Positions 52,855 to 62,193 of a stretch of 64,000 bases of DNA are shown in pieces (positions within the stretch are counted from its first letter, which is position 1; each line of letters starts with the position of its first letter). The notes under the pieces were generated by a model that was not told where the DNA came from, did no database searches, and saw nothing but the letters and a program-made list of their open reading frames with translations. The position numbers and the translations under genes are program-made. The stretch comes from Cupriavidus consociatus (GTDB lineage: Bacteria; Pseudomonadota; Gammaproteobacteria; Burkholderiales; Burkholderiaceae): assembly GCF_017814975.1 (NCBI RefSeq), contig NZ_JAGIQA010000001.1, positions 496,001-560,000 on the forward strand. Direction: 5' to 3'.

Positions 52855-52878
52855 GCTGTCTCGTGCGCCCGTGGCCGC

Positions 52879-53490
52879 TCAACCGGCTGCCGCCGGGAGG
52901 TCTTGTGCGATGGTGTCCAGTTCACGCAGGATCGCATGCGCCGTGATTTCCCCCTTGGCCTTGAGCAGCGCCGCGTGCAGCGGCTCGCGCAGGATCAGCA
53001 GTGCAGGCAGGTCCTGCGCCTTTTCCACCTTGACTTGCAGCATGTAGCCGCGCAGGCCCAGGTGCTGGCCGATGACTTCGGTATAGAAGTGGTAGAGGCG
53101 CTGGAACGCGTCGATCTCGGCGGCAGAGTGCGTCGGCTGGGTCGGGTCATGCATTGCCGCGGGCCCGGCTCCCGGCGCGTGCCGCATGGCGTACACGGAA
53201 AACATGTTGGTATCCGTCGCGGCGTTCGATGTACGGGCAGGGGCATCCGCAGCGGTAGCCGCAAGCGCCGGTGCCGCCTCCTGCACTGGCTCGACCAGCC
53301 CCTGGGCGGCCAGCATGTCCATGGCATCGGGCCCGACGCCCATGGCTGCCACCTGCGCCAGCAGGTCTTGCCCGCGGCGCTCGCCGTTGACCATCAACAG
53401 CAGCGCGCGCAGCTTGTGGTCCAGCTTGCGTGCGCGTGTCCTGATCTCGTCTTGTCCCGCATCCGTCTTGCGGTAGATCGGATCGACCAT
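52879..53490 (-). CDS. Conserved hypothetical protein
   Basis: 203 residues. The N-terminus IYRKTDAGQDEIRTRARKLDHKLRALLLMVNGERRGQDLLAQV resembles a short conserved domain seen in Burkholderiales proteins of unknown function. A middle Ala-rich linker (about 70-95) is followed by a helical C-terminal part, FQRLYHFYTEVIGQHLGLRGYMLQVKVEKAQDLPALLILRE. No signal or membrane segment. Convergent with ybiT, sharing its bidirectional terminator, and divergent from the aldehyde dehydrogenase gene. No function can be given. Confidence 0.75.
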   Translation of the reverse strand: MVDPIYRKTDAGQDEIRTRARKLDHKLRALLLMVNGERRGQDLLAQVAAMGVGPDAMDMLAAQGLVEPVQEAAPALAATAADAPARTSNAATDTNMFSVYAMRHAPGAGPAAMHDPTQPTHSAAEIDAFQRLYHFYTEVIGQHLGLRGYMLQVKVEKAQDLPALLILREPLHAALLKAKGEITAHAILRELDTIAQDLPAAAG

Positions 53491-53705
53491 GTGTCTCGCT
53501 CCCTTGTTATGCCGGCCGACCGTGCGAGCATCCCGTGTTGCGGGTGCGGCCGATTATCGCCATCTGATAAGGAGCGGCCGGCGTGGGGGCTGCCGGGCTG
53601 GAAACATAGTCTCCAAACCGCTCTACAATGTGCGTGCACCATAAAAGTAACAAAAAATTGCGGTTGCCTATCCGTCAAACTCAGCACCAACCGAGAACTG
53701 TGGCC

Positions 53706-55136
53706 ATGCAACAACGAGACAAACTGTTTATCAACGGCAAGTGGGTCGCGCCCCACGGTACCGGCACCATCGACGTCATCCATTCCAGCACCGAAGCGGT
53801 GATGGCGACCATTCCCGAAGGCTCGCCGCGCGATGCGGAAGACGCCATCCAGGCCGCCCGCGCTGCCTTTGACGGCTGGGCGGCGACGCCCGCGTCGGAG
53901 CGCGCAGGCTATATCGCCAAGATCGCCGAAGGTCTGAAGGCGCGCAGCGAAGAACTGGCCCAGATGATCGCCGGCGAAGTCGGCATGCCGATCAAGCTGG
54001 CGCGCGCGATCCAGGTGGGCGGTCCGGTCTACAACTGGGGACAGGCCGCGAAGCTGCTCGATACCTTCCCCTTCGAGGAAGAAGTCGGCAATTCGCTGGT
54101 GGTGCGCGAGCCGGTGGGCGTGGTGGCGGCGATCACGCCGTGGAACTACCCGCTCAACCAGATCACGCTGAAGGTCGCGCCGGCGCTGGCCGCGGGCTGC
54201 ACGGTGGTGCTCAAGCCGTCGGAAGTGGCGCCGCTGAACGCCTTCGTGCTGGCCGAAGTGATCGAGGCCGCGGGCCTGCCGCCGGGGGTGTTCAATCTGG
54301 TGACGGGCTTTGGCCCGGTGGTGGGCGAGGTGCTGGCGAGCCATCCGGAGGTCGACATGGTGTCGTTCACCGGTTCGACCCGGGCCGGCAAGCGCGTGTC
54401 CGAACTGGCGTCGCAAACGGTCAAGCGCGTGGCGCTGGAGCTGGGCGGCAAGTCTGCGTCGGTGGTGCTGGACGATGCCGACCTGCCGGCGGCGGTCAAG
54501 GGCACGATCAGCGCCTGCTTCCTCAATTCGGGCCAGACCTGCTCGGCGCATACCCGCATGCTGGTGCCGCGTGCCCGCTACGACGAAGTGAAGGCGATCG
54601 CGCAGAAGGTGGTGGCCGGCTTTACCGTGGGCGATCCGCTGCAGGAAACCACCCGGCTCGGACCGCTGATCTCCGCGGTGCAGAAGGAGCGCGTCACCGG
54701 CTATATCCGCCGCGGACTGGAAGAGGGCGCGGAACTGGTGGCCGGCGGCCCCGAGGCGCCGGAGGGGCTGGACCAGGGCTTCTTTGTCAGGCCGACCGTG
54801 CTCGGCAGGGTCGAGCCGCGCGCCACCGTGGCGCAGGAGGAGATCTTCGGGCCGGTGCTGACGATCATCTGCTATGACACCGAGGAAGACGCGGTGCGTA
54901 TCGCCAATGACAGCATCTACGGGCTGGGCGGCGGCGTCTGGTCCGGCGACGAGGCGCGCGCGATCCGCGTGGCGCGGCGCATCCGTACCGGGCAGGTCGA
55001 CATCAACGGCGGGCCGTTCAACATGGCGGCGCCGTTCGGTGGCTACAAGCAGTCCGGCAACGGGCGCGAAGCCGGCAAGTACGGGCTGGAGGAATTCCTC
55101 GAATACAAGGCCCTGCAGTTGAGGAAGCCGGCCTGA
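53706..55136 (+). CDS. NAD(P)-dependent aldehyde dehydrogenase
   Basis: 476 residues from ATG at 53706. The aldehyde dehydrogenase fold is complete: [20 protein letters not shown], the cofactor loop [11 protein letters not shown], the general base in ELGGKSA, the catalytic cysteine in [13 protein letters not shown] and the C-terminal [13 protein letters not shown]. It oxidises an aldehyde to the acid. The substrate is not evident: the sequence falls in the broad group of short/medium-chain aldehyde dehydrogenases of Burkholderiales. A strong terminator lies behind it, so it is monocistronic; the 215-base upstream region is AT-rich near 53640. Confidence 0.94.
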   Translation: MQQRDKLFINGKWVAPHGTGTIDVIHSSTEAVMATIPEGSPRDAEDAIQAARAAFDGWAATPASERAGYIAKIAEGLKARSEELAQMIAGEVGMPIKLARAIQVGGPVYNWGQAAKLLDTFPFEEEVGNSLVVREPVGVVAAITPWNYPLNQITLKVAPALAAGCTVVLKPSEVAPLNAFVLAEVIEAAGLPPGVFNLVTGFGPVVGEVLASHPEVDMVSFTGSTRAGKRVSELASQTVKRVALELGGKSASVVLDDADLPAAVKGTISACFLNSGQTCSAHTRMLVPRARYDEVKAIAQKVVAGFTVGDPLQETTRLGPLISAVQKERVTGYIRRGLEEGAELVAGGPEAPEGLDQGFFVRPTVLGRVEPRATVAQEEIFGPVLTIICYDTEEDAVRIANDSIYGLGGGVWSGDEARAIRVARRIRTGQVDINGGPFNMAAPFGGYKQSGNGREAGKYGLEEFLEYKALQLRKPA

Positions 55137-55155
55137 GGCCTGCGCGACATGGGAA

Positions 55156-55182
55156 AATGCCCGGCTGGTCCGGGCATTTTTT
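55156..55182 (+). terminator. Rho-independent terminator of the aldehyde dehydrogenase gene
   Basis: A perfect 9-bp stem AATGCCCGG/CCGGGCATT (55156-55164, 55170-55178) with loop CTGGT is followed by a run of T to 55182, 20 bases behind the stop codon. Confidence 0.93.
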
Positions 55183-55251
55183 GCATCGCCGCCGAAGAAG
55201 CGGCGGCCGTCGCCGGTGCCATGCAACGACAACGATAAGGGGAGAGCAACG

Positions 55252-57699
55252 ATGCGCTGGTTCGGTCGTCTGGCCAGGCTTGTGGGATGGCTGCTGGTGC
55301 TGGCGTTAGCCGGCACGGCGGGAAGTTTGATCTGGTATCGCCAGGCCGCGCAGCCGCCCGCATCCGGCACAGCCGCGCTGCCTGGTCTGCGTGGGCAGGT
55401 CACCGTCGTGCGCGATGGCAACGGCGTGCCGCAGATCCGTGCCGCCAGCAAGGCCGACGCATGGTTCGCGCTGGGCTATGTCCACGCGCAGGACCGGCTG
55501 TGGCAGATGCAGATGAACAAGCGCGTGGTGGCTGGCCGGCTCGCCGAGATCCTGGGCCCGTCCGCGCTCGATACCGACAAGTTCCTGCGCACGCTGGGCG
55601 TGCGGCGCAACGCCGAAGCGATCCTTGCGCAGGCCGCGCCGGAGACGCGGGCCGCCCTGCAGGCATACGCCGACGGCGTCAATGCGTGGATCGATCACCG
55701 GCAGGGGCCGCTGCCGCCTGAATTCCTGCTGCTGCGCACGCAGCCGGAGCACTGGGAGCCGGCCGATACGCTGGGCTGGCAGACCATGATGGCCTGGGAC
55801 CTGGGCGGCAACTGGAACCAGGAAACGCTGCGCATGCGCCTGGCGCAAGTGCTGCCGGTGGCGCGCATCAGCGAACTGCTGGCACCGTACCCGGGCGAGC
55901 AGCCGGTGCGCACCATGGACTACGGCCACCTGTACAAGCACCTGGCGCCGCTGGCCAATGCCATGGCCAGCGTCAGCGACAAGGCGCCGCCGGGCTATGT
56001 CGAGGGCATGGGCTCGAACAACTGGGTGGTCTCCGGCGCGCATACGCAATCGGGCAAGCCGATGCTGGCCAACGACCCGCACCTGGGTTTGCAGGCGCCG
56101 GCGCTGTGGTATTTCGCCCGCATGACGGCCCCGGGACTCGACGTGGCAGGCGCCACGCTGCCCGGCATTCCGGTGGTGGTGCTCGGGCACAACGACCGCA
56201 TCGCATGGGGTTTGACCAATACCGCGCCGGATGTGCAGGACCTGTTCATCGAACGGCTGCGGCCCGGCAGCGAAACGCAATACCAGACGCCGGACGGATG
56301 GGCCGCCTTCGAGACCCGCACCGAGACCATCCGCGTCAAGGGCGCGCCCGACGTGACGCTGAAGGTCCGCAGCACGCGCCATGGGCCAGTGGTCTCGGAC
56401 GTGTCCGAGCCGCTGTCCGCCGCGGCCGGGCCGCTAGGCGCGCAATACGTGGTCGCGTTCCAGTGGACCGCGCTGCGGCCGGACGACCGCACCTTCCAGG
56501 CCGGCATGAAGATGAACGAGGCGCGCGACTGGGCCAGCTTTACCGCCGCGCTGCGCGACTTCCATTCTCCGCAGCAGAACATCGTCTACGCCGATGTCGA
56601 CGGCAATATCGGCTTCTTCGCGCCTGGCCGGGTGCCGCTGCGCCGCGCCGACAACGACCTGAAGGGCCTGGCGCCCGCGCCGGGCTGGGACGCGCGTTAT
56701 GACTGGGTCGGCTTTATCCCGTTCGAGGCCCTGCCGCAGCGCTACAACCCGGCGGAAGGCGTGATCGTGACCGCCAACCAGCGCATCGTGCCGCCGGACT
56801 ACCCGTACTTCATCACCAGCGAATGGACGGTGCCATATCGCCATGACCGCATCCAGGCGTTGCTGGCGGCCACGCCCAGACACACCTTCGACACCTTCGC
56901 CGCGATCCAGAAAGACGTGCTGTCGCTGGCCGTGCGCGATGCCTTGCCGCTGCTGCTGGCCGCACCGGTCAGCCACGACGGCGCACGGCCGCAGCGCGAG
57001 CGCGCGCTGCTCGATGCGCTGCGCAAGTGGGACGGCACCATGGACGCCGGGCGCGCCGAGCCGCTGGTGGTCACCGCCTGGCTGCGCGAGCTGTCGCGGC
57101 GGCTGTTCGAGGAAAAGGTCGGCGAGGCGATCTTTGTCCGGCTATGGGACCAGCGCAATGTGCAGCAGCCGATGCTGAATATCCTGCGCGACCCCGGCAA
57201 GCTCGGGGCGTTCTGGTGTGACCGTCCGCATACGGGCCCCGCGGAAAGCTGCAACGAGGCGATTGCCGATGCCTGGACGCAGGCGATGGCCGACCTGTCG
57301 CGCCGCTATGGCGAGGACCCGAAACGCTGGCGCTGGGGCGAAGCGCATGCGGCCCGCTCCGAGCACAAGCCGTTCGGCAAGGTCGCGTACCTGTCGCCGC
57401 TGTTCAACCTGCGCGTGCCGACCGGCGGCGACACGTATACGGTCAACGTCGGCCGCCACAACCTGCGCGACGAGAAGGCGCCGTTCGAGAATACCCATGC
57501 CGCCAGCGTGCGGGCGCTGTACGACCTGGCCGACCTGCCAGGATCGCGCTTCATGGATTCCACCGGCCAGTCCGGCAACGCGTTGCTGCCGCGCTATCGC
57601 GACTGGACCGGCAAATGGGCGGCGGTGGAGTACGTGACCATGCCCCTGGCACCTGCGCAGGCCAACGCCCTGACCCTGGTTCCGGCTGCGACAAATTAG
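55252..57699 (+). CDS. Penicillin acylase-family amidase
   Basis: 815 residues from ATG at 55252, with AAGGGGAGAG upstream. A single N-terminal hydrophobic segment (about 10-30) serves as signal or anchor. The Ntn-hydrolase pattern is clear: alpha chain with VVRDGNGVPQIRAASKADAWFALGYVHAQDRLWQM, then the self-cleavage site before Ser255 in GMGSNNWVV, which becomes the nucleophile of the beta chain, then GLTNTAPDVQDLF. The family hydrolyses penicillins, N-acyl-homoserine lactones or other amides; quorum quenching is possible but not shown. The enzyme is likely periplasmic. The glutamine amidotransferase gene follows after 137 bases. Confidence 0.92.
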   Translation: MRWFGRLARLVGWLLVLALAGTAGSLIWYRQAAQPPASGTAALPGLRGQVTVVRDGNGVPQIRAASKADAWFALGYVHAQDRLWQMQMNKRVVAGRLAEILGPSALDTDKFLRTLGVRRNAEAILAQAAPETRAALQAYADGVNAWIDHRQGPLPPEFLLLRTQPEHWEPADTLGWQTMMAWDLGGNWNQETLRMRLAQVLPVARISELLAPYPGEQPVRTMDYGHLYKHLAPLANAMASVSDKAPPGYVEGMGSNNWVVSGAHTQSGKPMLANDPHLGLQAPALWYFARMTAPGLDVAGATLPGIPVVVLGHNDRIAWGLTNTAPDVQDLFIERLRPGSETQYQTPDGWAAFETRTETIRVKGAPDVTLKVRSTRHGPVVSDVSEPLSAAAGPLGAQYVVAFQWTALRPDDRTFQAGMKMNEARDWASFTAALRDFHSPQQNIVYADVDGNIGFFAPGRVPLRRADNDLKGLAPAPGWDARYDWVGFIPFEALPQRYNPAEGVIVTANQRIVPPDYPYFITSEWTVPYRHDRIQALLAATPRHTFDTFAAIQKDVLSLAVRDALPLLLAAPVSHDGARPQRERALLDALRKWDGTMDAGRAEPLVVTAWLRELSRRLFEEKVGEAIFVRLWDQRNVQQPMLNILRDPGKLGAFWCDRPHTGPAESCNEAIADAWTQAMADLSRRYGEDPKRWRWGEAHAARSEHKPFGKVAYLSPLFNLRVPTGGDTYTVNVGRHNLRDEKAPFENTHAASVRALYDLADLPGSRFMDSTGQSGNALLPRYRDWTGKWAAVEYVTMPLAPAQANALTLVPAATN

Positions 57700-57836
57700 C
57701 GCACCGTGGCGGCATGCCGTGCCGGGGATACCGCCCAAACAGGCGATATCAAATAGGCGATATCCCGCCGTGGTTTTCTCGCGGCGTTGCCATTGGCGCT
57801 ACCATGAGGGCCCTTTTTGAATGGCAGGAGCCGCCC

Positions 57837-58544
57837 ATGGCCACGCGCACCACCCATGTGATCCAGCACCTCGCATTCGAGCACGCGGGCGTGATCGGCA
57901 ACGCGCTGCGCGCGCGCGGCCATGCGCTGCGGGCATTCCAGGCGGGTGTCGACGACCTGAGCCCCATCGTCGATGACCCGGCCGACCTGCTGCTGATCCT
58001 GGGCGGCCCGATTGGCGTCTACGAGACCGATGCCTATCCGTGGCTGGAAGGCGAAATCGCGCTGATCCGCCAGCGGCTGGCCGCGGGCGGCAAGATAATC
58101 GGGGTTTGCCTGGGCGCGCAGCTGATCGCCCGTGCCGCCGGCGCGCGCGTGTATCCCGGCACGCGCGAGATCGGCTGGGGATCGATCGTGCCGACGCCGG
58201 CCGGACGGGATTCGGCGCTTGGCGAACTGGACGCGGCCAACTGGGAAGTGCTGCACTGGCACGGCGATACCTTCGACCTGCCGGCCGGCGCCGAACTGCT
58301 GGCGTCCACCGCGGCGGTGACTAACCAGGCGTATGCCATCGGCAACCAGGTGCTGGCGCTGCAATTCCATCCCGAGGTGATGCCGGGCGACATCGAGGCC
58401 TGGCTGGTTGGCCATACCGTCGAACTCGGCAAGGCCGGCATCGACCCGCGCACCATTCGCGCGCGCACGGCGGAAGTCGGCGCGAAGGTGGCGGCGGCAG
58501 GCGAACGCATGTTTGCCCGCTGGCTGGAGCAGGCGGAGCTGTGA
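57837..58544 (+). CDS. Class I glutamine amidotransferase-like protein
   Basis: 235 residues from ATG at 57837 with GGCAGGAG upstream. Catalytic triad of class I amidotransferases: Cys91 in GVCLGAQLIA, and His178/Glu180 in LQFHPEV. The length and the stand-alone organisation match the GMP-synthase-like 'glutamine amidotransferase' group, often related to gamma-glutamyl-amine hydrolysis. No synthetase partner lies next to it, so a hydrolytic role is possible. The MOSC-domain gene starts within its stop codon (GTGA overlap), giving a coupled pair; the functional connection is not known. Confidence 0.9.
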   Translation: MATRTTHVIQHLAFEHAGVIGNALRARGHALRAFQAGVDDLSPIVDDPADLLLILGGPIGVYETDAYPWLEGEIALIRQRLAAGGKIIGVCLGAQLIARAAGARVYPGTREIGWGSIVPTPAGRDSALGELDAANWEVLHWHGDTFDLPAGAELLASTAAVTNQAYAIGNQVLALQFHPEVMPGDIEAWLVGHTVELGKAGIDPRTIRARTAEVGAKVAAAGERMFARWLEQAEL

Positions 58545-59296
58545 GTACGTCTGCATTGCCGGTGTCGCCGCCGCCAGTGTCGCCGCCGGTGTCGCATGTG
58601 CGGGCCGTTATCGACGCGGTGCTGGTTGGCGCAGTGCGGCCGTTCGGGCCCAAAGGCGTACCCAGCGGCATCGCCAAGTCAGCCGCCAGCGGGCGTGTGC
58701 GCATCGGCTCGCTCGGGCTGGAGGGCGACCAGCAGGGCGATCCACGCCATCACGGCGGCCCGGAAAAGGCGCTGCACCACTATCCTCGCGATCACTACCC
58801 CGGCTGGCGTGCCGAACTGGCGGAACAGGGCGCGGCCGGCATTGCCCTGCTCGATGCTCCCGGCGCATTCGGCGAGAACCTCAGCACGCAAGGGCTGACC
58901 GAGTCCGATATCTGCATCGGCGATCGCTTCCGGCTCGGCACGGCGCTGGTCGAAGTCTCGCAGGCACGCCAGCCATGCTTCAAGCTCAATCACCGCTTCG
59001 GCTATGCCGGCATGTCACGGGCGGTGCAGCAGAGCCTGCGCACCGGATGGTATTACCGCGTGCTGGAAGATGGCGAGACAGGCGCGGGCGATACGCTGGC
59101 GCTGGTGGCGCGTCCATACCCGCAATGGCCGCTGCAGCGGCTCCTGCACGTGCTGTATGTCGACAGGCTCGACTATGCCGCGCTCGGCGACATGGCCGCG
59201 CTGGTTCCGCTGGCGGAGAGCTGGCGCAAGCTCGCACGCGAGCGCCTGGAGCGGCGCGAAGTCGAAGACATGGAGCGGCGCCTGGCGGGCGGCTGA
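58541..59296 (+). CDS. MOSC-domain protein (YiiM-like)
   Basis: 251 residues, GTG start overlapping the upstream stop codon. The first 20 residues contain a Pro-Val-Ser repeat (PVSPPPVSPPVS) encoded by near-identical GCCGGTGTCGCC units. The MOSC fold is then visible: GLEGDQQGDPRHHGGPEKALHHYPRDHY, FGENLSTQGL, and the conserved cysteine in QARQPCFKLNHRF, which binds molybdenum cofactor. C-terminal helices resemble the 3-alpha domain of YiiM, an N-hydroxylated-base reductase. It may detoxify hydroxylamino compounds using molybdopterin. Coupled to the amidotransferase gene. Confidence 0.92.
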   Translation: MSTSALPVSPPPVSPPVSHVRAVIDAVLVGAVRPFGPKGVPSGIAKSAASGRVRIGSLGLEGDQQGDPRHHGGPEKALHHYPRDHYPGWRAELAEQGAAGIALLDAPGAFGENLSTQGLTESDICIGDRFRLGTALVEVSQARQPCFKLNHRFGYAGMSRAVQQSLRTGWYYRVLEDGETGAGDTLALVARPYPQWPLQRLLHVLYVDRLDYAALGDMAALVPLAESWRKLARERLERREVEDMERRLAGG

Positions 59297-59321
59297 GCGG
59301 CCGCGCAGGGGCAGGCGCGTA

Positions 59322-59573
59322 TCAGTCCTGCCGGAAGCGTCGGGCCGTGCCTTCGCGCGTGATGCGCTCCCACACCCCCTGCTTTTCCTCGTCGCTGAAG
59401 AACACCCAGTTGCTGACCTCGGCTGCGGTGCGCCCGCAGCCCTGGCAGATTTCGTCGAACAGCGTGGAGCAGATGCCGATGCACGGGCTGTCCGGACGGT
59501 CGGACAGCGGGGAATCCGTGGCGCCGGTGTCCGGTTGGGGGCGGAACGGGGCGGATTCGGGAGACTGCGGCAT
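59322..59573 (-). CDS. DUF1289-family small protein
   Basis: 83 residues from ATG at 59573, chosen because a -10 box TATAAT lies at 59607-59612 on this strand, which would place transcription start between it and the ATG; longer starts upstream would overlap that promoter. The DUF1289 cysteine pattern is CIGIC...CQGCGR (Cys31, 35, 43, 46), followed by WVFFSDEEKQGVWERI. The family is small, may bind a metal or Fe-S cluster and has no established function. Convergent with the MOSC gene (25 bases). Confidence 0.88.
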   Translation of the reverse strand: MPQSPESAPFRPQPDTGATDSPLSDRPDSPCIGICSTLFDEICQGCGRTAAEVSNWVFFSDEEKQGVWERITREGTARRFRQD

Positions 59574-59661
59574 GTCGACGAGTGGGTTGGGGTGAAACGG
59601 GGGCACATTATACGGGGTGGGACCGGCCGCCGCCGGTCCCACCGCCCAATCCCGCGGCCCG

Positions 59662-60270
59662 TCAGTGGCTATCGCGCAGTCCCAGCACGTTCGCGCCGAT
59701 CTTCGGGTCGATGCCGCGTTCCAGTTGCTGCGGATAGGCCGTCACCGTCACTTCCAGTGATCCCGTGCCGACTTCCATCGACAGGATATGGCCGCCGTAC
59801 GTGTCGAAACTGCTGTCGCCGGCGACGCCGTGCGCGTGGATCGACGGCTTGCCTTCCTTCCACGCCAGGCTGCCGACGATGCTGGCCATCTCCACGTTGC
59901 GGAAGGTGCGCGGGTTGAACTGCTTCTTCGCGGCGTCCCAGAAGCCGAAGGTGACGTTGGCGAAGCCGATCGCGGACAAGCTCGCGCTGGGCACCTTCTC
60001 GCAGATGGCAAAGGCCTCGATCTGCTCGAACACGTTGTCGCCCATGCGCAGCACCAGCAGGTAACCGGTGGGGGTCTTGATGTAGCGCGGCACGCTGTCG
60101 CGCGGGTAGTTGGGGTTCTGGGCGCGGGCGTCCAGTGCCGCCCTGCATTCGGCGGATGGCGCCGGCTGCGCCGCGGCTGCCGCGGGCATCAGGGCGATGG
60201 CGCCGACGGCGGCGGCCGCTGCGAGGGTGGCGAGCGCCTGGCGGGCGCGCAGGGTTTGGCGAAGGATCAT
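59662..60270 (-). CDS. Exported PPC-domain (DUF296) protein
   Basis: 202 residues. Signal peptide at about 1-34 (cleavage near AAA|QP). The mature part carries one PPC/DUF296 domain: GYLLVLRMGDNVFEQIEAFAICEKVPSASLSAIGFANVTFGFWD ... HAHGVAGDSSFDTYGGHILSMEVGTGSLEVTV. DUF296 domains are usually cytoplasmic or fused to AT-hooks in plants; a signal peptide is uncommon. The conserved glycine and His residues (HAHGV) that bind metal in bacterial PPC structures are present. It lies 100 bases downstream of the TRAP permease gene on the same strand, so it may belong to that transport cluster. Function unknown. Confidence 0.85.
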   Translation of the reverse strand: MILRQTLRARQALATLAAAAAVGAIALMPAAAAAQPAPSAECRAALDARAQNPNYPRDSVPRYIKTPTGYLLVLRMGDNVFEQIEAFAICEKVPSASLSAIGFANVTFGFWDAAKKQFNPRTFRNVEMASIVGSLAWKEGKPSIHAHGVAGDSSFDTYGGHILSMEVGTGSLEVTVTAYPQQLERGIDPKIGANVLGLRDSH

Positions 60271-60370
60271 TGGTTGTCTCCTGTCTGGGTTTGTTTGCAG
60301 TGGGATTTGCGGCTACGGCAAGAAAAACTGAGAAGCGGGCGGATGCGGCGGCAGCCTGGCGCAGTTGGCC

Positions 60371-61648
60371 TCAATGCAGCCATGCGGCCGGCACCAGGAT
60401 CAGCTGCGGGAACAGCACGAACAGGAACATCAGCGCGGTCAGGCTCAGCAGGAACGGCCAGACCCCGCCGATCACGCTGTCCAGGCTGCAGCGCGAAGTG
60501 CCCGCCACGACGTTGAGCACCGTGCCCACCGGCGGCGTCAGCAGGCCGATCGCATTGTTGAGCACGAACATCACGCCGAAATACACCGGGTCGATGCCCG
60601 CCTTGGTGATCACCGGCATCAGGATCGGCGTCATGATCAGCACTGTCGGCATCAGGTCGAGCGCGGTGCCCACCACGATCACCAGGACCATGATGACGAA
60701 CATCAGCAGGATCTTGTTGTCGATGAAAGGTTCGAGCAGGTCGGTCACCTGCGCCGGGATATTCGCGATGGTGATCAGCCATGCCGACACCAGCGCGCAG
60801 GCCACCAGGAACAGCACCGTGCTGGAGGTCTTGGCGGCGGTGACGATCAGCTCCGGCAGCGCGCGCAGCTTCAGTTCGCCGTAGACGAAGCGGCCGGCCA
60901 CCATGGCGTAGACCACGGCCACCACCGCCGCCTCGGTCGGCGTGAACGCGCCGATCTTCATGCCGCCGATGATCACCACCGGCAGCACCAGGGCCCAGAC
61001 CCCGTCGAGCGCGGCCCTGCCCAGGCGGCGCACATTGAACGGCTCCGTCGGCGCCAGTTTTTCCTTGCGTGCGCAGAAGTGCCAGGTGACGGCGAGCGTC
61101 AGCGCCATCATCGCGCCGGGCGCGATACCGGCGAGGAACAGCTTGGTGATGGAAACCTGCGCGACCACGCCGAACACGACGATAGCGATCGACGGCGGGA
61201 TCACCGGCGCGATGATGCCACCCGCCGCGATCAGTCCCGCCGCGCGCGGCACGTTGTAGCCGGCGTTGCGCATCATCGGGATCAGCAACGCGGCGACTGC
61301 CGCGGTATCGGCCACCGCGGAGCCGGAAATGCTGGCCACCACGGTTGCCGCGATGATCGCCACGTAGCCCAGCCCGCCACGGACGTGTCCGACCGCTGCG
61401 TCGGCGACGCGCACGATACGCCGTGACAGGCCGCCGGCGTTCATCAGCTCGCCCGCCAGCATGAAGAACGGCACCGCCATCAGCGGATAGTTGTTGACGC
61501 CCTCGAGCATGTTCTGCGCAAGGATCTGCGTATCGAAGCTGCCCAGGTGCAGCATCAGCGCGACGCCGGAAGCCAGCAGCGCAAAGGCGATGGGCATGCC
61601 GAGCGACATCGCGCCCAGCAGCGAGCCGACAAAGACAAAGATGGTCAT
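60371..61648 (-). CDS. TRAP transporter large permease (DctM)
   Basis: 425 residues from ATG at 61648, about 12 membrane segments, the standard length. Family motifs: FVGSLLGAMSLGMPIAFALL, the substrate-channel motif SGSAVADTAAVAALLIP, the sodium-site region APVIPPSIAIVVFG and the C-terminal GLLTPPVGTVLNVV. With DctQ (61665) and DctP (63137) it forms a tripartite ATP-independent periplasmic transporter driven by sodium. Its gene starts 16 bases after the DctQ stop. The amidohydrolase nearby suggests a carboxylate or lactone as transported compound. Confidence 0.95.
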   Translation of the reverse strand: MTIFVFVGSLLGAMSLGMPIAFALLASGVALMLHLGSFDTQILAQNMLEGVNNYPLMAVPFFMLAGELMNAGGLSRRIVRVADAAVGHVRGGLGYVAIIAATVVASISGSAVADTAAVAALLIPMMRNAGYNVPRAAGLIAAGGIIAPVIPPSIAIVVFGVVAQVSITKLFLAGIAPGAMMALTLAVTWHFCARKEKLAPTEPFNVRRLGRAALDGVWALVLPVVIIGGMKIGAFTPTEAAVVAVVYAMVAGRFVYGELKLRALPELIVTAAKTSSTVLFLVACALVSAWLITIANIPAQVTDLLEPFIDNKILLMFVIMVLVIVVGTALDLMPTVLIMTPILMPVITKAGIDPVYFGVMFVLNNAIGLLTPPVGTVLNVVAGTSRCSLDSVIGGVWPFLLSLTALMFLFVLFPQLILVPAAWLH

Positions 61649-61664
61649 GACAGGCTCCTTGCGC

Positions 61665-62165
61665 TTATTCGCCGGCGGCGCCGGACTGCGGCACCAGTTC
61701 ATGCTGCGCCATGCGGCCGCTGACCAGGCGCCACAGCCCGTGCAGCAGCATCGCCGCCATGCCCACGCTGCACACCAGCAGGCAGGCATAGACCACGCCC
61801 AGCGGCACGCCGGTGACGGGAGCGCGGTCGTCCATGCCGATCGCCACCAGTTGCCAGGCGCCATGCGCCAGCAGCAGGCAGCAGCCCAGGGCGCCCGCGT
61901 CGGCGAGCAGTCGGCAGGCACGCTGCCCGGTCTCGCCCAGCCGCGATACCACGGTGGACATTCCAAGGTGGGCCTTGTCATGCATGACCAGCAGCGCGCC
62001 GGTCAGCGTCAGCCACATAAAGACGAAGCGCGAGGCTTCCTCGGAGAAGGCAATGCCGGAATTGAAGACGTAGCGAAGCACTACGTTGCCAAAGACCAGC
62101 ACGATCATGGTGGCCATCATGGCGACCATCGCGCCCTGGATCAGGCGCAGCGTAATTCGGTTCAT
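61665..62165 (-). CDS. TRAP transporter small permease (DctQ)
   Basis: 166 residues from ATG at 62165 with four membrane segments. Typical DctQ pattern: MVAMMATMIVLVFGNVVLRYVFNSGIAFSEEASRFVFMWLTLTGALL. It stabilises the large permease and contacts the receptor. The start follows the amidohydrolase stop by 28 bases, so the order dctP - amidohydrolase - dctQ - dctM on the minus strand forms one operon. Confidence 0.93.
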   Translation of the reverse strand: MNRITLRLIQGAMVAMMATMIVLVFGNVVLRYVFNSGIAFSEEASRFVFMWLTLTGALLVMHDKAHLGMSTVVSRLGETGQRACRLLADAGALGCCLLLAHGAWQLVAIGMDDRAPVTGVPLGVVYACLLVCSVGMAAMLLHGLWRLVSGRMAQHELVPQSGAAGE

Positions 62166-62193
62166 GATTGAAAACTCCTGGGTGGACGGGGAC

